From Anas platyrhynchos (lineage: Eukaryota; Chordata; Aves; Anseriformes; Anatidae), in contig NC_092601.1 in NCBI RefSeq assembly GCF_047663525.1, forward strand, positions 18,437,501 through 18,501,500: 64,000 nucleotides of DNA, read 5' to 3'. Shown here piece after piece: positions 50,301-57,709 of the stretch. Each line of letters opens with the position of its first letter. Position 1 is the stretch's first letter. The notes beneath the pieces are model-generated. The model did no database searches and had not been told where the DNA came from. It saw only the letters and a program-made list of their open reading frames with translations. Both the position numbers and the translations under genes were made by a program.

Positions 50301-53300
50301 AGCACCCCAGGTACAATGCAGCTGGCTTCTCGCTGCTGGGCTGAATGCCTGCAGGAACCCGAGCCCACCATGGTGCTCAGCCCTTGGGCCACCCCAAGGG
50401 CGTCTGCTCTCGCTCCCGGGCAGAGCACAGCCCTGCAGGAAAGAAATGGGAGCATCGGGCTGCCACCGAGCAGCTCTGTAAGCAGGCGGATTTCCAAAGC
50501 CCTTTGAAAAGCCATTTAGAGCTAAGTCCTGGTATTAAACCTGGCCTTTCATTAGTCAGGTTTTCAATCTCTACCAGAGCCCGTTTCAGTGAAAAGTTTT
50601 TTAAAAGGTCAGGAAGAAGCTTTTAAGCATATTTGCCAATTAACTATTGTAACTCCCTCCTCTACTGGATGCGAGCTGCCCGCTTCCGTCTCCAGGGACG
50701 GTAATTACTGTTTGGTAAAAAGCTTTGAACACCCCTAAGTAATAGTCTCTCCTTGCATAAAAGCACCCTAAACCCACTGGCCTTTTCCACCTTCTGTCAC
50801 AATCCGCATCTAAAAATAATCTGGAAGAAAAAAAAAACAACAGAATGCTCTTAAGAAGAAACCCCCGTGGTGCTGAGCGAGGCATCGCCGGGTGTCGGCA
50901 CAACGTGATGCACGCTGCAGGACGCGGTGCTGCTGCAGGGTTCCATGCAAAGTTGCCAAAACGGGGCAATTTGAAATACAGAGAGGGGCCTGGGGACCCT
51001 GCCTGTCCCAAGCAGGGTAGGAAGGAAGCACAGCAGCCCCCCAGAAGGGGTGCTTGCACAGGCTGCCCCCTGCAGCCCCCTGGCCTCATCTGGAATATGG
51101 CCAAGGCTGCCAAAACCCCACATTAGCACCCCAAGCCCCTCATATTGCCACAATTGCTTTTGCAGCCCCTCAGCATTTGTGCTCCTAGAAACCCATCCAC
51201 TTCCACTGCTGCCCCTGAACGTTTCTTACATTCAGCCTCAGAAGTTCTCTGAAGTTCCAAGGGGGTGATAAAAAACTCCCACGTTTATGTGCTTAAATTT
51301 CCAGCCCCTGAGGTTACAAAAGAGCAACTGGGGAACCCAAGGAAAAGGCCGTGACCGAGGAAGTGTTTTTCAAAGACATTGATTCATACAATATTCATTT
51401 TTTAAAACAGTTCCAGGATTTCCAGGTGCCCAGCCCCTATCTATTTAATTCAAGCAGCCTGGGACAGCAACGCTGGCATACTTGAAATCCTTTAGAAACT
51501 CAGGTTACTTCTACACACTCCAGTGCACAGCGTGTATATAAAACCACCATTTACTTAAAAGAGACAGCACCAGAGAAAGAATTCCTCAGTCGGGAGGACC
51601 ACGACCCGTTCCACTCCACAAGTCACAGCGTCTATCAGAAAACCCGGGGCCAAGACTAACACGCGGCTTCAATCGCTTGCTCCTGGCGCTATCTCTGCAT
51701 GGAGCAGCCAGCCCGGGCTGAGCCTCGCAGCCTCAAACCCCGGTGCTCAGACCTGCCCGCACCAGCGAGCAGCACCACGCCGACTCCAGCAGGATGCGGG
51801 TGAGAGCACAGCCCAGAGCTGGTGGCCAGTGGTGGCCTGGGGCTGGTGGCCAGGGGTCCCTGCTGCTTGCACAGGGTGGGCCAGGAGAAGCTCCCCAAGC
51901 AGCAGGAGCCCAGCCCAGCCCCGCTGCCCTCAGTGGTGGCTGCCTACGAGCGCTTTAAACGTTTTCAAATGTTAATTCCACATCGTGGCAATAAAAGCTA
52001 TTTTTAATCCCACGTGAAAGCACTTTGCAGCAGACCTAGCTCTGCACATATCACGCAGAGCATGCGACGCCCTGCAGCAACCAGGCAGCGGTGGGACGGG
52101 GCACACGGTGGTGGAGCCAACCCATCCTGCTGCTAGCACAGCGCCTGCTCCCTCCTCTTGGCACAGAGCTGGGGCTGAAGCATTCCCTCAACAGCCAGCA
52201 ATACGGCAGGGTCACGGAGCCCCGTACACGTGGACATGTTTTTTTTTTCCATCTAAAGACAAATCCGAACTATCTTGCATCAAATAAAGCATTAAAATAT
52301 CTTCTTTGTAGTTAGAAAATTGCAGCTTTTCCTCGTCTTTCCTGCATTTTTTTTTCTTTTTTTTTTCTTTTAGGATTGCTCTTAATCTTTTAAACATGGG
52401 GGTGAGGACAGAGGAAGCGGATACAAAAAGGCTCTGTTTTGCAACAAAAACTTGAAAAAAGAAGTGAGAGATCACAAAATCAGAGTAGTAAACCCAAGAA
52501 GCGCGCTCCAGGACTGAGTTTCTGCAAACGCACGAAGGAAAAACAAGGGCCACTTTGAGGCGCAGAGTGCTGAAACGCGAGTCCATTAGGAGAGCAGATT
52601 AGCCGGTGTCAATGAATTAAGATAATGTCCCGGAGCAGCTCTCAGTGCATCGCCATCTGACTCCTCGCAAGATCCCTTTGTCTCTTGCCACCTATGTGTT
52701 TCTTAAATGCGCCTGTGAAAAGCTCTGCCTGGAAGGGGATCCGAGCTTCGTGCCAAAACGCAGCCTGGTGACTCCTGAGTAGCCCCAGCGCCCGGGTTTT
52801 ATTCAACAGCTTGTGCTATAGAGTGTCTTGATCTGTCTGTACAATCACAACACACACAAAACCCCCTGAAGGCATCTACTTAGCTCTACTTTTCAGCTGC
52901 CAATAACACTCACAGCAAAAGTCAAAAGAGCAGCGCCGGAGCCGCGTCCCTTCCCTGCCGCTCAAAGGCTCCAGGGCTGCGAGGTCCGCAGATAACAAAG
53001 TCTGGCTCAAGAAATCCTGGACGCCTTTCAAGAACGTTATTAGCTTCCATGAATGGGCTCGAAGGGGGGAAACATCGCATGCAGCAGCTTTTGCTCCCTG
53101 TCCACCTCCGCCGGGCACACACACATGCTCCCAATCTGGGGCGCCCTCCGCGCAGCCCGGCATCCATCGGCTGCTCGATGCACGCACAGAAGCACAGCGC
53201 GAGCGTGACAAACCACATGAAGAGTTCTTCCTCCCGCAGCCCCCAGCATGCAGACCTGCATGCGTTGCAGCCCACCAAAAGGCAAACCGAGGAGGAATCG

Positions 53301-56300
53301 TTGCAGCCAGCCGCAGAGGAGCGCAGCACCGGGCCACTCGGCAGTGCCAGCCATGCCCACGCAGCTGCGTGCCGCCGCTGCGGAGCTCAAGCCTCAACAC
53401 TCACGTGGAGGCATTTGCCAACTGTTACCAGCAAACCCACACTGGCTGGATTGATTACGTCTGCCCCAAAGCAGAAGAAAATGAGGAAGGAATTGCAATT
53501 CCTGTGAAATCCAGCACGCACCATCACTCAGAGTGCAGTCTCGCGGAGCACAACGCCAACGGCCGCTTTCGTGCGGCGCTGGGCTCAGCGATGCGAATGG
53601 CCACCGGGAGCCCTGGCCCAGCCCTCTCCGGCTGTGAGGCTCTTTCTTTAGATACTGGGTAAAAACAGGAAGAGGAGACAGGGAAGAGAGGGCTCAGATC
53701 ATAAATCGTACAAGGAAGTACAAGACAGAGCAAAGCTGCCTGATGGAGCTGCTGCCACTGCAAAGATTCAGGGGACGGAGACAAGGGAACTTTGTACAAG
53801 CGACAGCAGAGCGAGTGCTCGCAATGTGCGTTCCCCCAAACTTCCTTTCATGCAAAACCGCATCCGCAAAGACCATTCCCTGCACCGCCTTCATGCCTCA
53901 TGTCCTCCTTCCTCAAGTCCTTTTCCCAGCAGCACCAGAACCGCAGAGGCTGCGCTGAGTTAGGTGTGGGACAGATGGATGCTGGTTGCGGGTACAGCCA
54001 CATCGGGTGGCCGAGTGGAAAATGAGGCTGGTTCTGCTAACCAGGAAGGCAGTGGGAGGTTCCCAGCTGTGCCCTGACATGGGCACGGCAATGAGCAAAT
54101 GCCCCCAGCCCCCACGAGCACCACTTGTGGACGTGGCAGGGCTGTGAGCCCCCAGGGCTTATGGCCGTGGCAGCCCGGAGCCGCTCAGCCCGCTGCGAGC
54201 ACAATTTTTCTATATCCATGCAACCAAGGGCAGGATCACCCCCGTGCCATCACACCGGGCACCGCTTCACATTCTTGTGATGAATTGTGAAATATCACCA
54301 GGAAACGTCTCAGATTCAGTTCTTAAATTTCCCTTTGCCCGCGTTGCCATAAAGCAGAGGGGCAGCCAGCGGCGAGGGGCACAGCACCACTCCAGCTTCC
54401 CCGGCAGGACGCTCGCGCTCCCAGCGCCGCTGTGTAGGAGAGGAGCACGCCCACTGATATCCCTCCCGTTCTCTTTTTATTTGGGTTTACCCTAAGCAGC
54501 ACCGAGTGCCAAAAAAGTTAAAACACTGTTTTGCTTTAGGATAAAATTTCACTTCATGCTTGGATTATCCATTAGGTAATTTACGTTGCAAGGCTAGAGG
54601 AGGTGTTTAATCTTCTTATAATTAGCTAAACCGATAGTAACTCAAGGAATTTCAGATGAGATGCTTGCTGCTTTTACAAAGTATTTTCGTCATACCAGCA
54701 AAAAGAACTACTTTAAAAAAAAAAAAAAAAAAAGACTTTGAGCTATTTCAAATTTAAATAAAATAAAATGCTCCAGTAAGAACAAATGGTTTCAGTCAAT
54801 GACTTACATTATAATGTAAACTACTCGGCACCCACAAGAAGATACTCCTTCCACAGAAGCAAAATCCCTATGGGATTAAACTATGAAGAAAGAAAATTCT
54901 GTGGCAATATTTCTAAGTTTTTGTTGTTGTTGTTGTTTTTTCCTTCTTCTCCCTTTTTTCTCCTTACACTGACTTGAGACAAGCAACGACCTACAGGTGC
55001 CTTCAGGCCAAATATCTTGGCATGAGAAGCAGTTGGTGTAATTTTGGTTTCCTAGCACATTCAAATATTTTAAAAATGTTTACACCACTTTGAGATAATC
55101 ATTGGAAAAACCTGAACTTCTGTCCAACTTCTATTTTTCCTCCACCCAAACACACCCCAGCTTTAGACATTTAGCTCTGTCTGGCTTTCAAGGGAAGAAA
55201 AACCCTCAGTATAGCAAGATCTCATAAGAAGACAAAACAGGAGATGCAAGGAAAAGAGGAAACTCCAAAAAATTGTTGTGCGTATGATTGAAAACACACG
55301 TGCTCTATGCGGAATTAAACCAAAACATCTAATAATTTTCCCCCCAACCAGAAAGGATGCAACTTCTTCCCAGTACACGGTACGCTTCCCTGTATACGCT
55401 TCCCTGTATTGCATTTGGCTGCACCAAAAATGTTCCCTGATCTATTTCTCCAAATTTACCATAGCCATACAGAGAATTATCTTGTATCATCTAGCTGCTT
55501 CCAGGCCAGGCTCCCTGTGAGCACTCAGAGCACTGAAAACTCCCTACACAGCAATCCCAAAGTGAGTTTTATTTATTCTTCTCTTGCCACAGTCCATCCT
55601 GCAAATGCCTCGCCGGACTACAGCAAACGATATGAAAGCGTTCGATCTTCCACACTTTAATTACGTGCTTGCGGTCATTAAACTCCCATCCTGCCAAGCA
55701 AGATCTATCTTGTAATCCTCACCCCCAAAAATTAGTTATCATCATTATTGTTCCTGGTGCGCCGCGGATACGTATGGAACGGAGAAATGAGCTAATAAAT
55801 CACGGCAATATTAATACAGTCATAAAAATAAGTGTGCTACTTACTGCGTTTGAAGGTGTGTTAAGTCAATAACTTTACAGTCCAGATGTGGTCTTACAGA
55901 GCCGAAACTCTGCAGGTAAAATTACCACTAAAATTACGCTTCCCATTAAACGGGCTTATTTTTCACAGGGTATTATTTGGGCGAGCATTGCTCAGCTGCA
56001 TCCTTCCCCAAAATATAAAGAACCATTAAGCGCACGTAGGAAGGAGTATCCCTGCGGGGTTTGGAGGGAGCCCGGTGGAGGAGCAGGAAGGACAGGGAGA
56101 GCTACTCCTTTTATTGTTTTCAGATGTTTCGCGAGAACACCGCAGCGCTTTTATAAATCTGTACACTTGGACTGTCTTCAAAATAACGGAGCAGATTCTT
56201 TCGCTGGCTTCAAGGGGCTTAGCGCTCCGACTAGGTTTGGCCGGCCACTTTGGAGTTGGCCACGATACGGGAGTTTAATGGACAACACATGCACAGTAGC

Positions 56301-57135
56301 TGCTCTTCCGATGCTTTATCGCCCGAAGAGCTCAATTCCATTGAAACCCTCAAAACTAAACAACTCCCTTGAATCAATACAGCCCTGCCCTTTGACACAA
56401 GCAGACCGGGGAATTCAAGGGATACTCTTTTACCCTTCCCCTTCCTGCAGCAGTTCGAGGTTTCAATGCCAAAATCTGCCGGGATCAAGTCAGGTCCTGC
56501 GAGCTGAGCTCCTCGCTCCTTTCAGTTTTAGAAACTGAGATTTAAGAAAAAAACAAAAAGCTCCCTAAAGGAGTTAATCGGCGGAGTGAGAGCCACGGGA
56601 CGGCTCCGAATAAAGTGGTAGGGCCACGACCGCAAACGGGGATCACCAAAAAAAGCCAAGCACCACCTGCCCGCGGTGGGGGGGGGGGGGGGGGGGGCAC
56701 GGACACGGGGCCAGCTCCGCACCCCTCCAGCTCCCGAGGCTCGGTGTGGGGGGGGTGCCGTTACCTGTACCAGCGCAGCCCCTTCTCGTAGCACCTGTCG
56801 AAGAAGTGCGGCTCGGCGCCCACGGCGCGCACCCCGGGGTGCACCCGCAGGAACTCCAGCAGCGCCCGCGTCCCGCCCTTCTTCACGCCCACGATGATGG
56901 CTTGCGGGAACCGCCGGCTGCCACCGCCCGCAGCCCCCGGAGCCCCGGTCCCCGCCGTCCCCGGGACCGCTCCGTCGGGGAGCGCGGCGGGCGGCGGCAG
57001 CAGCAGGGCGGGGGGCAGCGGTTCGCAGGGCCCGGGCAGGCAGTAGAAGAAGTAGGTGAAGAAGAGGATCATGGTGAGGAGCAGCGAGGCGCGGCGCCCC
57101 CCGACGGGTCCCAGCAGCCGCCCGCTACATCCCAT
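28750..57135 (-). CDS. HS3ST6: HS3ST6, heparan sulfate glucosamine 3-O-sulfotransferase (complete, two exons)
   Basis: Seen: exon 1 at 57135-56765 and exon 2 at 29368-28750 join in phase 2 across Arg124 to give 329 residues. A short cytoplasmic tail, one hydrophobic anchor (about 17-33) and a Pro/Gly/Ala-rich stem precede the sulfotransferase domain (from about 75): [15 protein letters not shown] (83-97, 5'-phosphosulfate loop), EPHFFDR with the expected catalytic base Glu108, EKTPSYF (Lys139), [14 protein letters not shown] (3'-phosphate site), Cys275/Cys287 disulfide pair, and the C-terminal [12 protein letters not shown]-glycosylation sequons lie at 155, 197 and 268. Known: these Golgi enzymes move sulfate from PAPS to the 3-OH of glucosamine in heparan sulfate; the HS3ST3-like group makes gD-type sites. 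HS3ST3A1/B1 are close relatives; linkage to MEIOB favours HS3ST6. Human HS3ST6 has a similar length. No key residue is missing. Confidence 0.94.
31973..32026. promoter_or_regulatory. Candidate regulatory element E, paired TTAATTAA sites
   Basis: GCTTTAATTAAAGC (31973-31986) is a perfect 14-bp palindrome. A second TTAATTAA lies at 32018-32025 in the context ATTTAATTAAGG, the same 12-mer found at the downstream element near 27.46 kb. Homeodomain dimer-like. Intronic. Confidence 0.35.
32380..32410. promoter_or_regulatory. HNF1-like motif
   Basis: GTTAATTATTGAT (32387-32399) is a near match to the HNF1 consensus GTTAATNATTAAC. One isolated site; functional use is unproven. Confidence 0.2.
32729..32762 (+). 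repeat. Perfect 17-bp tandem duplication
   Basis: ACGTGGAGATGTACAAA occurs twice without a gap in the HS3ST6 intron. It is the longest perfect short duplication noticed in the window. Confidence 0.95.
33662..33688 (+). repeat. 9-bp minisatellite, three units
   Basis: Three units of GGGACAYGG in the HS3ST6 intron. Confidence 0.85.
33770..33985. promoter_or_regulatory. Candidate regulatory element F, GATA-rich
   Basis: CAGATTTATC is tandemly repeated (33797-33816), giving two reverse GATA cores, followed by CTTATCTC and two GATACT motifs within 160 bp, plus CATATGAAT. Clustered GATA-type sites in the intron; inferred enhancer. Confidence 0.3.
34375..34630. promoter_or_regulatory. Candidate regulatory element G
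   Basis: AT-rich island in GC-rich intron with GAGCTAATTGGC, ATATGCTAATGG, GTCAATTAAC and TTTATTAATG motifs and retained CpGs. Among the most element-like stretches by eye. Confidence 0.35.
40606..40625 (+). repeat. T20 homopolymer
   Basis: 20 consecutive T in the HS3ST6 intron. Confidence 0.95.
43447..43468 (+). repeat. (TAAA)n microsatellite
   Basis: About five TAAA units in the HS3ST6 intron. Confidence 0.85.
45018..45045 (+). repeat. Perfect 14-bp tandem duplication
   Basis: GAAGAGCCCATGAA twice in direct succession, intronic. Confidence 0.9.
45740..46390. promoter_or_regulatory. Candidate regulatory element H
   Basis: A 650-bp stretch of balanced composition in GC-rich intron, with ATATTTAATATG, several TTATC/TAAT cores and TTAATTAA (46306-46313). 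Open frames here are short. Confidence 0.25.
49085..49215. promoter_or_regulatory. Candidate regulatory element I
   Basis: Dense run of ACTAATGAG, TACTAATAAG, ATTAATGTAATT and GTAATCAATTTG cores, all homeodomain-like, in 130 bp. Intronic, not repeat-like. Confidence 0.3.
49690..49790. promoter_or_regulatory. Candidate regulatory element J, octamer-like
   Basis: CATTTGCATTTCAAATG (about 49709-49725) holds the perfect POU octamer ATTTGCAT within a partly palindromic context, followed by ATGAATAATT. Intronic. Confidence 0.3.
50490..50670. promoter_or_regulatory. Candidate regulatory element K
   Basis: AT-rich island with TCATTAGTC, GGTATTAAAC and CCAATTAAC cores and few CpGs. Intronic, judged by eye. 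Confidence 0.2.
52220..52760. promoter_or_regulatory. Candidate regulatory element L
   Basis: 540 bp of balanced composition about 4 kb from exon 1, with CATCAAATAAAG, ATGAATTAAGATAATG and TTCTTAAAT motifs. It contains a T/C low-complexity core at about 52,348-52,372. Confidence 0.25.
54540..54690. promoter_or_regulatory. Candidate regulatory element M
   Basis: AT-rich island with TTGGATTATCCATTAGG (homeodomain-like), GTAATTTAC and TTATAATTAGC. Intronic, 2 kb downstream of exon 1. Confidence 0.3.
54715..54734 (+). repeat. A20 homopolymer
   Basis: 20 consecutive A in the HS3ST6 intron. Confidence 0.95.
55381..55408 (+). repeat. Perfect 14-bp tandem duplication
   Basis: TACGCTTCCCTGTA twice without a gap, intronic. 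Confidence 0.95.
55640..56545. promoter_or_regulatory. Candidate regulatory element N next to HS3ST6 exon 1
   Basis: 900 bp of intron just inside exon 1, balanced in composition with preserved CpGs and motifs such as GTCATTAAAC, CAATATTAATAC and CCATTAAACG. A 216-codon plus-strand frame (55888-56538) crosses it without recognisable domains. A promoter-proximal intronic enhancer is the simplest reading. Confidence 0.3.
56678..56697 (+). repeat. G20 homopolymer in HS3ST6 intron, 67 bp from donor
   Basis: 20 G in a row (C20 on the gene strand, intron +68 to +87). A second run of 8 G (56748-56755) begins at intron +10. Capable in principle of G-quadruplex or i-motif folding; also a place where assemblies often err in length. 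Confidence 0.95.
56765..57135 (-). CDS. HS3ST6: HS3ST6 exon 1 (coding part)
   Basis: Encodes residues 1-123 and two bases of Arg124; donor GTAACG (56764). The chosen ATG at 57135 gives MGCSGRLLG followed by the membrane anchor, matching the family's layout of a very short cytosolic tail. Its context is mediocre (C at -3, G at +4). The frame stays open upstream for about 600 nt, so a non-AUG extended form cannot be excluded. The next in-frame ATG (Met22) would cut into the anchor. Confidence 0.92.
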
Positions 57136-57163
57136 CGGGGGCCGCTCCCGGCGCAGCCCGCCC

Positions 57164-57187
57164 CCGCCGCCGCCGCCGCCGCCGCCC
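57164..57187 (-). repeat. HS3ST6: (GGC)n trinucleotide repeat in HS3ST6 leader
   Basis: About eight GGC units on the gene strand, ending some 30 nt before the ATG. In the frame of the enzyme they and their flanks read as ten glycines joined to the start by LRRERPP with no intervening stop. Confidence 0.9.
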
Positions 57188-57215
57188 CGCCGGGCAGCGC
57201 ATCCCGTGCGGCCGC

Positions 57216-57241
57216 TCTGCCCTGCCCTGCCCTGCCCTGCC
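57216..57241 (+). repeat. (CCCTG)n pentanucleotide repeat
   Basis: Five near-perfect CCCTG units in the presumed HS3ST6 leader or promoter. Confidence 0.85.
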
Positions 57242-57501
57242 CGGCACGGCTCGGTTCTTCTCGGCCCCGCTCCGCTCCGCGCCCCCCCCCTGCGCACTGC
57301 TCCGCGCCCCCCCGGCCCGTCCCAGCCCTCCCCTCCCGCCCTCCGCGCACCGCCCCCCGCGCCCACCCGCGGGGAGGAGGCGGGAGCGCGCGTGGGGCGG
57401 CCCCGCCCGGGGACGGGGCTCACGCGTGGGGAGCCCCCGGGGGGGGCAGAGACCCCGCCGGGACAGCCCCCGCCGGGGAGCGGCGATTTCCCAGACGCTG
57501 C

Positions 57502-57706
57502 TTTTTTTTTTTTTTTTTTTTTAATTTTCTTTCTTTTTTTCCCTCTTTTTCCTTTTTTTTTTCTTTTCCTTTTTTTTCCCTTTCCCCTTTTTCCTTTTTT
57601 TTTCCCTTTCCCCTTTTTCCTTTTTTTTTCCCTTTTTCCTTTTTTCTCCCTTTCCCTTTTTTTTTTCTTTCCCCTTTTTAATTTTTTTTCTCCTCTTTTT
57701 ATCATT
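57502..57706 (+). repeat. 200-bp polypyrimidine tract (T-runs with CCC/CTTT)
   Basis: Starts with T21, followed by irregular repeats of T5-9 and C3 blocks, almost free of purines for 200 bp. On the gene strand it is polypurine (GGGAAAAAGG units) lying directly upstream of the CpG island. Able in principle to form triplex (H-DNA). The Lys-rich open frame across it is not a gene. Confidence 0.92.
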
Positions 57707-57709
57707 TCT

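Larger units (their letters stand above)
29369..56764 (-). other. HS3ST6: HS3ST6 intron (27.4 kb, phase 2)
   Basis: A single GT-AG intron at the site where the HS3ST2/3/4/6 group characteristically splits its two coding exons, between WY and R-SLMPRTL. It is GC-rich, holds many AT-rich islands listed separately, and has no nested gene that I can support. Its size compared with the 987-nt coding sequence suggests a regulatory role. Confidence 0.85.
56700..57495 (-). promoter_or_regulatory. HS3ST6: HS3ST6 CpG island and promoter region
   Basis: Very GC-rich and CpG-dense DNA covering exon 1, the 5'UTR and presumed start site upstream of 57135. It has many GGGCGG/GGGGCGG Sp1-like boxes in both orientations and no evident TATA box, as expected for a CpG-island promoter with dispersed starts. 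The start site cannot be fixed from sequence. Confidence 0.75.

Noticed and set aside
56746-57681. 311-codon plus-strand frame across HS3ST6 exon 1
   Set aside because: Antisense of exon 1 and leader, ending in phenylalanine runs from the polypyrimidine tract; no coding signature of its own.
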